A stretch of 64,000 nt of DNA from Anaerolineales bacterium (GTDB lineage Bacteria > Chloroflexota > Anaerolineae > Anaerolineales > UBA11579): positions 1,020,480-1,084,479 of the forward strand of contig JAHBVC010000001.1 in the NCBI GenBank assembly GCA_019637755.1. The letters are read 5' to 3'. The notes below the pieces were generated by a model that was not told where the DNA came from, made no database searches, and worked only from the letters and a program-made list of their open reading frames with translations. The stretch's first letter is position 1. Every line of letters begins with the position of its first letter. The position numbers were made by a program, and so were the translations under genes. Shown one piece after another: positions 38,503 to 49,077 of this stretch.

Positions 38503-40667
38503 TAGTCGAACTCCACTGAATCGGCGGCGGCATCCATCGCCCGCACATACAGGCTATTCATATAGTCTTTCACCATGCGCCGGGCGCTGAATTGCGGCGC
38601 CAGGCTGCTGATCGATTCCTTCACCATCTGCAGCCAGCCAGTTGAGGGCTGGTTGCCCAAGCGTTCCCCATAGTACAACGGGATGATCTGGTTCTCTAAT
38701 ACGTCATACAAGCTGTGCGCATCGGCCAGGTCTTGTTCGCTTGCATCGGCATATTCCTGCTCGGTGCCAATTGCCCAGCCATTCTTGCCGTTGTAGCCCT
38801 CGCGCCACCAGCCATCCAGGATCGAGAAGTTGAGCGCACCGTTCAACGCCGCCTTCTGCCCCGAAGTACCCGAGGCCTCCAGCGGGCGGCGCGGCGTGTT
38901 GAGCCACACATCCACGCCCTGCACCAGATAGCGCGCCAACTCCATGTCATAGCCTTCCAGGAACACCAGCCGCCCGCCGGCTTCGGCCTTCTTGACCACG
39001 CGGTAGACCTCCTGGATCAGCAGCTTGCCACCTTCATCGGCCGGGTGGGCCTTCCCGGCGAAGATGATCTGCACCGGCCGGTCAGGCTTATTGATCAGCG
39101 CCAGCAGGTGCTCCACATCCTGCAAGACCAGGTTGGCGCGCTTGTACGTGGCGAAGCGACGGGCGAAGCCGATCGTCAGCGCGTACGGGTCGAGCAGCGC
39201 ACCGCCGGCCACCACCTGCACCGGGTGAATGCCATCGTGCAACCATTGCTGGCGCACCCGTTCGCGCACATAGAAGGCCAGCTTGCGCTTGGCATGGCGG
39301 CGGGCGCGCCACAGCTCGGCATCGGGGATGGTATGGATCGCCTGCCAGGCCTGCGCATCATCCAGCCGCTCGCTCAGCGGGCCGAGATGCTTGCGATACA
39401 GTTGGCCCATACGCTTACTCAGCCAGGTAGGCGTATGGATGCCATTGGTAATATGCCCGATCGGCACCTGGCGCTCCTCCAACTGCGGCCACAAGCCGTG
39501 CCACATGCGCCGGGCCACCTGGCCGTGCAGCTCAGATACTCCGTTGTGCTGCGCCGAAAAGCGCAGCGCCAACACCGGCATACTGAACGCTTCGCCCCAA
39601 CTGACTTGCTGAAAGGCCAGCTTCACAAACCCCGCCTGGTCCAGCCCCAGATCAGGCCAGTACTGTGAGAAATAGCGATCGACCAGCCAGATCGGAAATT
39701 CATCATTGCCGGCCGGCACGGGGGTGTGCGTGGTGAACACGTTGCCGGCGCGCACCGCCCGGATCGCCTCCACCAGGGGCATGCCGCCCTGCACGCGCTC
39801 GCGTGCCTGCTCCAGCCCCAAAAACGCCGAATGGCCTTCGTTCATATGCCACACGGTGGGGTTGTAGCCCAGCATGCGCAGGGCGCGCACGCCGCCAATG
39901 CCCAGCAGCATCTCCTGCGAGATGCGCAGGTCCAGATCGCTACTGTAGAGGCGCGCGGTCAGCTCGCGGTCGGCCGGGGTGTTGAGCTCTACATTGCTAT
40001 CCAGCAGGTAGAGTGGCACACGGCCCACGCGAATTTGCCAAATACGCGCATGCAAGCTGCGCCCAGGCAGCTCGATCGAGACCATCAGCGGCTCGCCCTG
40101 CGCATCGTTGACCGCCAGCACGGGCATCTCGTCAAACTTCAGCGTCACCGGGCGCGAGTCTTGCCAGCCGTCCTCACTGATATGTTGGAAGAAGTAGCCG
40201 TGGGTATACAAGAAGCCCACCGCCACCAGCGGCAACCCGAGATCACTGGCTTCTTTCAAATGATCGCCGGCCAGCACGCCCAAGCCACCGGCATAGATCG
40301 GCAGGGTTTCGTGCAAGCCAAATTCGGAGGAGAAGTAGGCGATCGGCTTGTGGGTGTGCTGTGGATAGGTTTGCTGGAACCAGGTAGCCGGCGTGCGCAG
40401 ATACTCATCGAAGGCTGCCACCACGCGGTCATAGTGCTCGGTAAAGTTCAGGTCAGCGCTGGCGCTCTGCAAAATCAACGGCGGCACATCGCGCAGAAAG
40501 ACCACAGGGTTGTGCCCACTGGCCTGCCATTGCAACGGGTCAATGCGCTGGAACAAATCCTGCGCATCCGGTTGCCAGGTCCACCATAGGTTATAGGCCA
40601 GGTCGGCCAGACGAGCCACACGCTCAGGCAGCGCCAATTGCAACAGGGGTTGTGAGTTAAACGGCAT
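38502..40667 (-). CDS. glgP: Alpha-glucan phosphorylase (GT35)
   Basis: 721 residues from the ATG at 40667. It releases glucose-1-phosphate from glycogen or maltodextrin. It begins with the N-terminal domain typical of the shorter bacterial and archaeal form (L-A-Y-N-L-W-W-T-W-Q-P-D-A). Y-F-S-S-E-F-G-L and the E-A-S-G-T-S-G-Q-K segment are present; in the family the Lys here holds pyridoxal phosphate. An ATG ten codons earlier is possible. Confidence 0.96.
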   Translation of the reverse strand: MPFNSQPLLQLALPERVARLADLAYNLWWTWQPDAQDLFQRIDPLQWQASGHNPVVFLRDVPPLILQSASADLNFTEHYDRVVAAFDEYLRTPATWFQQTYPQHTHKPIAYFSSEFGLHETLPIYAGGLGVLAGDHLKEASDLGLPLVAVGFLYTHGYFFQHISEDGWQDSRPVTLKFDEMPVLAVNDAQGEPLMVSIELPGRSLHARIWQIRVGRVPLYLLDSNVELNTPADRELTARLYSSDLDLRISQEMLLGIGGVRALRMLGYNPTVWHMNEGHSAFLGLEQARERVQGGMPLVEAIRAVRAGNVFTTHTPVPAGNDEFPIWLVDRYFSQYWPDLGLDQAGFVKLAFQQVSWGEAFSMPVLALRFSAQHNGVSELHGQVARRMWHGLWPQLEERQVPIGHITNGIHTPTWLSKRMGQLYRKHLGPLSERLDDAQAWQAIHTIPDAELWRARRHAKRKLAFYVRERVRQQWLHDGIHPVQVVAGGALLDPYALTIGFARRFATYKRANLVLQDVEHLLALINKPDRPVQIIFAGKAHPADEGGKLLIQEVYRVVKKAEAGGRLVFLEGYDMELARYLVQGVDVWLNTPRRPLEASGTSGQKAALNGALNFSILDGWWREGYNGKNGWAIGTEQEYADASEQDLADAHSLYDVLENQIIPLYYGERLGNQPSTGWLQMVKESISSLAPQFSARRMVKDYMNSLYVRAMDAAADSVEFD

Positions 40668-40751
40668 ACGAAGTCCTATTCTGTGCACAAAATCCACAAA
40701 ATGCTACCATGCCCAAGATGGGCATACCCTAAGCGCTGAAGGGGCGGCGGG

Positions 40752-40757
40752 TATAAT
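40752..40757 (+). promoter_or_regulatory. -10 box upstream of dnaG
   Basis: Perfect TATAAT, 29 bases before the dnaG ATG. No clear -35. It lies in the divergent gap between glgP and dnaG. Confidence 0.45.
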
Positions 40758-40786
40758 GCCCATCCTGCCCCCAGCAGACGGACAGT

Positions 40787-42697
40787 ATGAGCAATGTCGA
40801 GGAGATCAAGGCACGCGTAGCCATTGAAGACATCGTCTCGGAGAGCGGTGTCCAGCTCCGTCGCGCCGGCAAGAATCTAAGCGGCTTCTGCCCCTTCCAT
40901 AGCAACACGCGCACGCCATCTTTTGTCGTCTTCCCTGAATCAGGCACCTGGCGTTGCTTCGGCCAGTGCAACGAGGGCGGCGATGTTTTCAAATATGTAA
41001 TGAAAAAAGAAGGGCTCGATTTTGCAGAAGCCCTGCGCCGCCTGGCCGACCGGGCGGGTATCCAGCTGCGCGCACCCAGCCCCGGCGAACAAGCCGCCAA
41101 GGAACAGCACGGCCGCCTGCGTGCCGTGCTGGAAGCGACGGTGCGTTTTTACCAGGCGCAATTGCAAACCCCCGCCGGCGCCCGCGTGCTGGCCTACCTG
41201 CATGGCCGCAGCCTTACGGATGAAACGATTGCCGCCTTTGAGCTCGGCTACGCCCCCGAAGCGCTCGAGCCACTCAGCGCCGCGCTGCAAGCCGCCGGCT
41301 TCACGCTGGAGGAGATGCTCGAAGCAGGCGTCCTCAGCCAGTCCGAGGACGGGCGCCGCTACCCGCGCTTTCGCCATCGCTTGATGTTTCCCATTCGCGA
41401 TGCAAATGGCAAGATGGCCGGCTTCGGCGCCCGCGCCCTCAGTGAGGAAGCGCTACCCAAATACCTCAACTCCGCCCAGAACCCGCTGTTTGACAAGGGC
41501 AACCTGCTCTACGGCATGGATAAAGCGCGCAAGCACATCCGTAGCCAGGATGAAGCCGTGCTGGTGGAAGGCTATATGGATGTCATCGCCTTGCATCAGG
41601 CCGGCTACCCCAACGCCGTCTCCCCGATGGGCACGGCCCTCGGCGAGCAACAGCTGCGCGCCCTCAAGCGCCTCAGCACGCGCATTGTGCTGGCGCTGGA
41701 TGCTGACGCCGCCGGCGACAAAGCCACGCTGCGCGGCCTGGAAGTGGCCCGCAAAAGCCTCGACCGCCAGGCCGACCCGGTCTTCGATGCGCGCGGTTTG
41801 CTGCGCCACGAGGGCCGCCTGCAAGCCGACATCCGCGTCACTACCTTGCCGGAGGGCAAGGATCCGGATGAGATCGTCGCCGCCGACCCGGCGGCCTGGC
41901 CCGGCATCCTGCAGGCGGCGCGTCCCATCGTTGAGCATGTGATGTACAGCCTGGCCGCCGGCAAAGATCTGCAAGACGCCAAGGTCAAGCAAGCGCTGGC
42001 GACGCAGATTTTGCCACTGATCGCCGATGTGCCCAGCCCGGTGGAGCGCGATAGCTATACCCAAAAATTGGCGCGCTTGCTGCAAGTAGATGAACGCAGC
42101 CTGATGGCCGAACGCCCGCGGCGCGCTGCGCCCCGCGCCCGGCGCAGCCAGGCCGCGGCGAAGCCGCCGCCTTTGCAACTGCCCGTGGCCAAAGACAGCC
42201 TGGCCCTGCTGGAAGCGCATTGCCTCAGCCTACTCATTCGCCACCCCGAATCGTTGTATCGTGCCGACCGGGCCCTATTGGCAGCCGGCTTGCCACGCCT
42301 GTCGCAAAGCGAGTTTGAGCACAGCGACCATCAGGAGTTATTTCGCCTGGTGCGCGAAGCCTTGGAGCAAAACGAGCAAGAGCCCAACAGCTATGTGATG
42401 CAACAAGTGCCCCCGGCGCTATTCGACCGGGTGGAGCAACTGATCAAGCAATCCGAAAAACTAGACCCGCAGGACGATAAAGTCTTCGAAGATTTGCTGC
42501 GCACCTTCCTGCTGCTGCGCCGGCGCGTACTGCACAAGAGCAACGAGCAAATGCGCTTCCTGCAGCAGGAAGCCCAACAAGAGGGCGATCCAAAAGCCAG
42601 CGAGTACCAACAGCTAATGGTACAAAACACCCTAACCTTGCGACGCCTGGATCAAGCCCTGGCCAACGGCCCGCAAACGCGCTCAGCCACCCGATAG
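40787..42697 (+). CDS. dnaG: DNA primase
   Basis: 636 residues. Synthesises RNA primers at the replication fork. CHC2 zinc finger with C35, H38, C57 and C61. Toprim motifs E-G-Y-M-D-V and D-A-D-A-A-G-D follow. The C-terminal helical part should contact the DnaB helicase. Directly followed by rpoD, as in the conserved macromolecular synthesis operon, but without rpsU. Confidence 0.97.
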   Translation: MSNVEEIKARVAIEDIVSESGVQLRRAGKNLSGFCPFHSNTRTPSFVVFPESGTWRCFGQCNEGGDVFKYVMKKEGLDFAEALRRLADRAGIQLRAPSPGEQAAKEQHGRLRAVLEATVRFYQAQLQTPAGARVLAYLHGRSLTDETIAAFELGYAPEALEPLSAALQAAGFTLEEMLEAGVLSQSEDGRRYPRFRHRLMFPIRDANGKMAGFGARALSEEALPKYLNSAQNPLFDKGNLLYGMDKARKHIRSQDEAVLVEGYMDVIALHQAGYPNAVSPMGTALGEQQLRALKRLSTRIVLALDADAAGDKATLRGLEVARKSLDRQADPVFDARGLLRHEGRLQADIRVTTLPEGKDPDEIVAADPAAWPGILQAARPIVEHVMYSLAAGKDLQDAKVKQALATQILPLIADVPSPVERDSYTQKLARLLQVDERSLMAERPRRAAPRARRSQAAAKPPPLQLPVAKDSLALLEAHCLSLLIRHPESLYRADRALLAAGLPRLSQSEFEHSDHQELFRLVREALEQNEQEPNSYVMQQVPPALFDRVEQLIKQSEKLDPQDDKVFEDLLRTFLLLRRRVLHKSNEQMRFLQQEAQQEGDPKASEYQQLMVQNTLTLRRLDQALANGPQTRSATR

Positions 42698-42712
42698 GCC
42701 AGCCCAAGTGCT

Positions 42713-44275
<1,563 letters not shown>

Positions 44276-44291
44276 CCTTATATAGAGAAAC

Positions 44292-44323
44292 AAAAGCGGC
44301 TCCGAATTCGGAGCCGCTTTTTT
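44292..44323. terminator. Bidirectional terminator between rpoD and the LysW-like gene
   Basis: A perfect stem AAGCGGCTCCGA / TCGGAGCCGCTT centred on an ATT-type loop, with A-run and T-run flanks. It serves both converging units. Confidence 0.88.
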
Positions 44324-44341
44324 GTGCATCGACCGGGCAGG

Positions 44342-44524
44342 TCATTCATCTTCATAGGCATCAAAGTCGTCATCGTCTTCGATCGGCCAGTCCAACTCCA
44401 GCGGGTCTAGCCAGACCACATCCAACTCCGTTGAGCAAGAGGAACAGGTGACACTCATGCCGATTTTTGCGGTGCCCTTTACTTTCACCGTAGCACCACA
44501 CGAGGGGCAAACAGCATCGCTCAT
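44342..44524 (-). CDS. LysW-like zinc-ribbon carrier protein
   Basis: 60 residues. One zinc ribbon (C-P-S-C-G near 6-10, C-S-S-C near 27-30), a V-V-W-L-D-P-L-E-L segment as in LysW, and a very acidic tail. LysW is an amino-group carrier that binds aminoadipate or glutamate through its C-terminal Glu, usually in E-D-W-G-E. Here the end is Y-E-D-E, so the terminal Glu is kept but the motif is not. No lysX or argJ-like genes are near. SD AAAGGAAG precedes the ATG. Confidence 0.72.
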   Translation of the reverse strand: MSDAVCPSCGATVKVKGTAKIGMSVTCSSCSTELDVVWLDPLELDWPIEDDDDFDAYEDE

Positions 44525-44683
44525 GCAAGCTTCCTTTCAGCCACAGGCAGGCTGCAAATAGAGTGGATGGCAATGTAGCGCAATTGCTAGCGAAGCGCAC
44601 AGGAAAACTATCTTGGATTTTGGGGACCGAAGAAAGCTTATCTGGGGGAGGCTTGAAGACTAGCAGACCGCATTTTAGCGAAC

Positions 44684-45415
44684 CTATCGAACCTCGCTAG
44701 CGCTCTTCTCCGTCTTGCTGAACATACGCTGCTGGTCAGGCTCAGGCTCGAAGTAATAGCCGATACCCGCATCGGTCATGATGTAGCGCGGGTTCGAGGG
44801 ATCCGGCTCGATCTTGCCGCGCAAGCGGCTGATCAAACCACGCACCAGGCCCTGGCTGCCCTCGCCGCCGTAGCCCCACACGTACTCCACCAAGTTCTCG
44901 GAGGGGATGATGCGCCCCGGGTGGGTCATCAGTGCGTACAGCAGGCGGAACTCCAGTTGCGTCAGGCGCGTCGGCGCGTCTTTGCCCACCTGTACACTGC
45001 GCTTCGCAGGATCCAGCGTGATGCCCGCCTGGCTCAGCGCCGGCAGGCTAAAGTAAGGCAGGCCCGAGCTGCGACGCATCAGGGCGCGCAATTGCGCCAC
45101 CATGAATTTGTGGCTATACGGGCGGCTGAACACCAAATCGGCGCCGGCTTCGATGAAATCGATCTGCGCGCCTTCATTGCCGGCTTCCATCAGCATCACG
45201 ATCGGCGCCTGATTCTCCAGGCGCAACTGGCTGATGAACTCAGAAGTAATCGCTTTTTCGGTAGTAAACGCGAAGAAGAAAAGCTCCGCCGGGCGATCGC
45301 CTTGCGAAAGCTGGTCGAGCTCAGTAACCAGGCGGACTTCGAAGCCAGCGCGTTGAAGAATAAGAGTGAGTACAGCTGCTTCGTCTGCGTCCGGGGCGAA
45401 CAATAAAGTCAGCAT
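44684..45415 (-). CDS. OmpR-type response regulator with degenerate receiver
   Basis: 243 residues. The receiver-like domain (1-115) lacks the usual phospho-acceptor Asp: its third strand reads A-E-L-F-F-F-A-F. The Thr is replaced (I-V-M-L-M) and the Lys is replaced by Arg (S-R-P-Y-S). A winged-helix domain follows (about 125-230) with L-T-Q-L-E-F-R-L-L and the G-Y-Y-F-E hairpin. No histidine kinase is adjacent. Probably regulated without phosphorylation, an inference. Confidence 0.85.
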   Translation of the reverse strand: MLTLLFAPDADEAAVLTLILQRAGFEVRLVTELDQLSQGDRPAELFFFAFTTEKAITSEFISQLRLENQAPIVMLMEAGNEGAQIDFIEAGADLVFSRPYSHKFMVAQLRALMRRSSGLPYFSLPALSQAGITLDPAKRSVQVGKDAPTRLTQLEFRLLYALMTHPGRIIPSENLVEYVWGYGGEGSQGLVRGLISRLRGKIEPDPSNPRYIMTDAGIGYYFEPEPDQQRMFSKTEKSASEVR

Positions 45416-45446
45416 TGAAAGCGCGTTACGTTATTGTATATCACCT

Positions 45447-47171
45447 TCACGCATTCGTGGTAGTGCGCACGGCGTCCATTAATTCGCGCGCCGATTGCAA
45501 AGTACCTTCACTCACTTCGCCAAACATGTTGGCCAGCTCGTGAATACGCGCCTCTTCTTTCAAGCGCACAGCCTGGGTTTGCGTGCGCCCTTCGCTCACT
45601 ACTTTTTCCACCTTGAAGTGCTGGTCCCCATACGCGGCCAGTTGCGGCAAGTGCGTCACGCACAAGACTTGATGGGCGCGTGCCAAGCGCCATAGTTTCT
45701 CCCCCACCACACTGCCCACGCGCCCGCCGATGCCCTGGTCGATCTCGTCAAAGATCAGCGTGGGGGTGTGGTCTGCGCGCGCCAGCACATTCTTCATCGC
45801 CAGCATCAGGCGCGCCGTCTCACCTCCTGAGGCGATCTTGACCAGTGGCTTCAACCCCTCGCCGGGGTTGGGCGCCACCAGAAACTCGATCGTTTCGTGC
45901 CCGTGCGCATCAAAGGCGAAGCGTTGGCCCGCGATGGCCAGGCCGGCCGCGTCCGGCGTAGTGCGGAAATCCACCCCGAAGCGCGCCGCCTCCATCTTGA
46001 GGTCGTCCAGCTCCACTTCGATGCCCTTGCTCAGCTCGGCGGCGGCCGCATGGCGCTTGGCGGAGAGCGCCTGCGCGTCCTGGGCCAATTGCGCCAGCAA
46101 TTCGCCCTCGCCGTGTTGCAGCGCAGCCAGGCGCTCCTCCGCATTCGAGATATTCTCGAGGTCTTTGCGGGCGCGTTGGCCAAATTCTAAAATGGCGGGA
46201 ATATCCTCACCATACTTGCGTTTGAGGCCCTGCAGCAGTGCCAGGCGTTCTTCCACTTCTTCGAGCCGCTTGGGGTTGAACTCGATCTGTTCCAAATAGC
46301 TGCGCAGATCACGCGCCACATCCGCCATTTCATCCAGCAGGCCCTGGGCACGCTTGTGCAGCCCGGCCTGCGAGGCATCCACGCGGGCCAGGCCGCTGAG
46401 CGCATCCACCGCGGCGCCCATACGGTCATTGGCCGCGGGGCTTTCATCCCCGCTCTCATCCAGCGCGGCCAGCGCCAGGGTGGCGTTGGCGGCCAGGCTC
46501 TCGGCGTTGGCCAGGCGCGTGCGCTCATCGCGCAGGCTGGCTTCTTCCTCCGGCTGCAGCTTGGCCGCCTCGATCTCCTGCACCTGAAAGCTGAGCAATT
46601 CGATGCGCCGGGCGGCATCCGCCTCGGCTTCACGCAGGCTGGCCAGCTCACGGCGCAGGCCCTGCAATTGGCCATAGGTTTTTTGATAGGCGGCCAGCTC
46701 GCGCTCCACCCCGGCATAGCGATCCAACAGCACCCGATGGGCCGGCACGCGCAGCAGCGAGAGATGCTCAGATTGGCCGTGCAGATCGATCAGCAGCTCG
46801 CCCAGTTCGCGCACCAACGCCAGCGTCGAGGGGCGGCCATTGATGCGCACGACATTGCGCCCCTCGCGGCGGAACTCGCGCGCGATCTGCACATAATCGC
46901 CATCATCCAGCAGCTCTTCGCGCTGCAAAATGGCGTGGATCAGCTCGCGGGTGACATCGGGAATGCGAAAGGTGCCCTCTACCGAGGCGCGCTCGTCACC
47001 GGCGCGGATCAGGCTCAGGTCGGCGCGCACCCCCAGCAGGGTTTCCACCGCGTCGATCAGGATCGATTTGCCCGCCCCGGTCTCGCCCGAGAAGGTCACC
47101 AGGCCACTGCCCAGCTCCAGGGTCAGGTCTTCGATGATGGCAAAGTTTTGAATACGCAGTTCGGTCAGCAT
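45447..47171 (-). CDS. recN: DNA repair protein RecN
   Basis: 574 residues from the ATG at 47171, one base after the upstream stop. SMC-like ATPase for double-strand-break repair. Walker A is G-E-T-G-A-G-K-S, followed by the long coiled coil with a central turn. The signature is A-S-G-G-E-T-A-R-L and Walker B is T-L-I-F-D-E-I-D. Last gene of the ssb operon. No SOS-like box is visible at that operon's promoter. Confidence 0.97.
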   Translation of the reverse strand: MLTELRIQNFAIIEDLTLELGSGLVTFSGETGAGKSILIDAVETLLGVRADLSLIRAGDERASVEGTFRIPDVTRELIHAILQREELLDDGDYVQIAREFRREGRNVVRINGRPSTLALVRELGELLIDLHGQSEHLSLLRVPAHRVLLDRYAGVERELAAYQKTYGQLQGLRRELASLREAEADAARRIELLSFQVQEIEAAKLQPEEEASLRDERTRLANAESLAANATLALAALDESGDESPAANDRMGAAVDALSGLARVDASQAGLHKRAQGLLDEMADVARDLRSYLEQIEFNPKRLEEVEERLALLQGLKRKYGEDIPAILEFGQRARKDLENISNAEERLAALQHGEGELLAQLAQDAQALSAKRHAAAAELSKGIEVELDDLKMEAARFGVDFRTTPDAAGLAIAGQRFAFDAHGHETIEFLVAPNPGEGLKPLVKIASGGETARLMLAMKNVLARADHTPTLIFDEIDQGIGGRVGSVVGEKLWRLARAHQVLCVTHLPQLAAYGDQHFKVEKVVSEGRTQTQAVRLKEEARIHELANMFGEVSEGTLQSARELMDAVRTTTNA

Positions 47172-47172
47172 A

Positions 47173-47688
47173 TTAGGAATTGATCTCAATGCCTGCCAAG
47201 CGATAGTAGGTGGTTGAGACCGCCAGCGAAAGATAGGCCAGCGGCCACAGCGCACTCAGGAAGGCGCCCAACCCTGCCCCGCCAAAGACATACGCCAGCG
47301 GCAGCAACACGAAAGGCGCCGCTCCCAGGCCCACCGCCAGGGCGGTCAACTGAAACAGCCGCGGCGAGCGGCGCCGCCCCGTGACGCGGCGCACCGCCGC
47401 GGCGATCAGGTTGCCCGCCAGCGGCGCCAGGAACAGGGTGAAGAAGCCGATACGCAGCGCAAGGTAGCCACCCAACGCCGAAAGCAGCGTGGCTACGAGG
47501 ATGGCCAGTACATAATCGCGCGAGGTGCTGGTATCAAACACCTTTTGCTGGCCACGCACACACTCTCTGCAGCGGTAGCCAGTGGGAGTGTGGATGGCGC
47601 ACTGGGCACAGATGTATTTCTCACACTGGTTGCAGCGCAGCCCAGTTTCACGCGTCGGGTGGTTGGCACAATAAGTTGCAGTCGTCAT
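47173..47688 (-). CDS. B-box zinc-finger membrane protein
   Basis: 171 residues. The N-terminus has six Cys and two His in C-A-N-H-P, C-N-Q-C, C-A-Q-C-A-I-H and C-R-E-C, a B-box-type zinc finger. Three to four membrane helices follow (about 58-165). Bacterial proteins of this layout are common but uncharacterised. Overlaps nadK by four bases and precedes recN by one base. Confidence 0.8.
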   Translation of the reverse strand: MTTATYCANHPTRETGLRCNQCEKYICAQCAIHTPTGYRCRECVRGQQKVFDTSTSRDYVLAILVATLLSALGGYLALRIGFFTLFLAPLAGNLIAAAVRRVTGRRRSPRLFQLTALAVGLGAAPFVLLPLAYVFGGAGLGAFLSALWPLAYLSLAVSTTYYRLAGIEINS

Positions 47689-48554
47689 GCGGCAGCTCCT
47701 GCCGAAGGATTGGTGGCCATCAAAGATAACAGCCGTTGATAAAAATAGCTGGCCTCGCGGAAGCGCAGAAAATGCAGGCTGTGCTCACTGGCGCGCACGT
47801 CCACACAATCGCCGATCTGCATCGCCTCGGGCGCCTGGCCATCCACGCTCAGCACGGCTTCATCGCCGCGTTCCAGGCACACAGTAATGCTGGCGCCTTG
47901 ATCCAACACCAGGGCGCGTTCCACGCTGAGGTGCGGCGCCACCGGCAACAGCAGCACATTGCGCAGCGTGGGCGGCAGGATCGGCCCGCCGGCGGCCAGG
48001 GCATAGGCCGTGGAGCCGGTGGGCGTGGCGATGATCACGCCGTCAGCCACATAGGTGGTCAGCGCAGTGCCATCCACGCTGGCGCTCAGGTGCACCGGGC
48101 GCACCACGCGGCCGCGGCCCACCATCGCTTCGTTGAGCGCTTCCCAGGTTCCCAGAACCGTTTCGCCGCGGCGCAACTGCACATGCAGCAGCATGCGTTT
48201 TTCCAGGCTGTATTCGCCGCTGGCCAAGCGTGGCAGGTAGTGCTGCCATTCCTGCGGGCCGAGCTCGATCAGGAAGCCGAAGTTGCCATAATTAATGCCC
48301 AGCAATGGAATGTTCAGCGGAGCGCACAGGTGCCCGGCGCGCAACATGGTGCCATCGCCGCCCAGCGCAACCACCAAATCAGTGCCCTGCTGCTGCAATT
48401 CGGCCTGGGTGGTAGCGCCCTGCAGCACGGCGCGGCTGGCTGGCAGCTGGTGCTGCTGCAAGAAAGCTACTACGTCGGCACACAACGCCATCGCTGCAGG
48501 GTTGGACGCGCTGGCCAGCACGGTGACATGATTGAACGCAGGCATGGGTACCAT
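47685..48554 (-). CDS. nadK: NAD kinase
   Basis: 289 residues. Phosphorylates NAD to NADP. The nucleotide motif is G-G-D-G-T-M-L-R-A. G-I-N-Y-G-N-F-G-F-L and T-P-T-G-S-T-A-Y-A-L-A-A-G-G are diagnostic. A second ATG three codons in is possible. It sits upstream of recN, a frequent pairing in bacteria. Confidence 0.96.
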   Translation of the reverse strand: MVPMPAFNHVTVLASASNPAAMALCADVVAFLQQHQLPASRAVLQGATTQAELQQQGTDLVVALGGDGTMLRAGHLCAPLNIPLLGINYGNFGFLIELGPQEWQHYLPRLASGEYSLEKRMLLHVQLRRGETVLGTWEALNEAMVGRGRVVRPVHLSASVDGTALTTYVADGVIIATPTGSTAYALAAGGPILPPTLRNVLLLPVAPHLSVERALVLDQGASITVCLERGDEAVLSVDGQAPEAMQIGDCVDVRASEHSLHFLRFREASYFYQRLLSLMATNPSAGAAA

Positions 48555-48559
48555 CTTTC

Positions 48560-49075
48560 TTAGTGTATCCGTTCAGTACAATCCTGGCGGTAACCGCAGG
48601 ACTGGCAGCGCGCCGCCTGCTGGTGCGAACGGTGCACCTCCACCTGGCGCATGCTCTGGCGCATGGCGCTGAGCAGCTCGAGCACCTCGGCCTCCAACGC
48701 GGCGGTGAACTCCACCTGGAAGCTACGCTGCGGATAGCGCAAAATGCCATACGGTGGCCGGCGCTGCAAGCTGCGCGCCACCAGCAAGCAGTAGGCGGCC
48801 AATTGGTACACATGCGAAGGATAGGGCCTGGCCGGCGTGCGGCCACTTTTGACCTCTACCGGCACCAACCCGGCGGCGCTTTCCACTAAGTAATCCGGCC
48901 GCCCCACCAGCCCCAACGCCTCGTCAAACAAGGCCTGCTCCACACGGCGCTCTACTCCCGTGTCGGAGTACACCACCGCCCCGGCGGGCAAGCCCAAGCC
49001 GGCGCGCTGGCGCTGGCTCCAGCCCCACAGCAGCACAGCCAGCAAAAATAGAAGCGCGGCCCAGGCAGCGTACAT
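48560..49075 (-). CDS. Cas4-like nuclease, C-terminal half, membrane-anchored
   Basis: 171 residues. A membrane helix (about 4-18) is followed by the catalytic half of a Cas4/PD-(D/E)XK nuclease: D61 in G-R-P-D-Y-L, E74-V-K76 in V-P-V-E-V-K-S-G, Q91-x3-Y95 and three C-terminal Cys (157, 160, 166). Cas4 enzymes need a fourth Cys from the N-terminal half, which is encoded by the preceding ORF. No other cas gene or CRISPR array is present, so a CRISPR role is unlikely. Starts two bases after the stop of that ORF, in another frame. Confidence 0.78.
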   Translation of the reverse strand: MYAAWAALLFLLAVLLWGWSQRQRAGLGLPAGAVVYSDTGVERRVEQALFDEALGLVGRPDYLVESAAGLVPVEVKSGRTPARPYPSHVYQLAAYCLLVARSLQRRPPYGILRYPQRSFQVEFTAALEAEVLELLSAMRQSMRQVEVHRSHQQAARCQSCGYRQDCTERIH

Positions 49076-49077
49076 AT

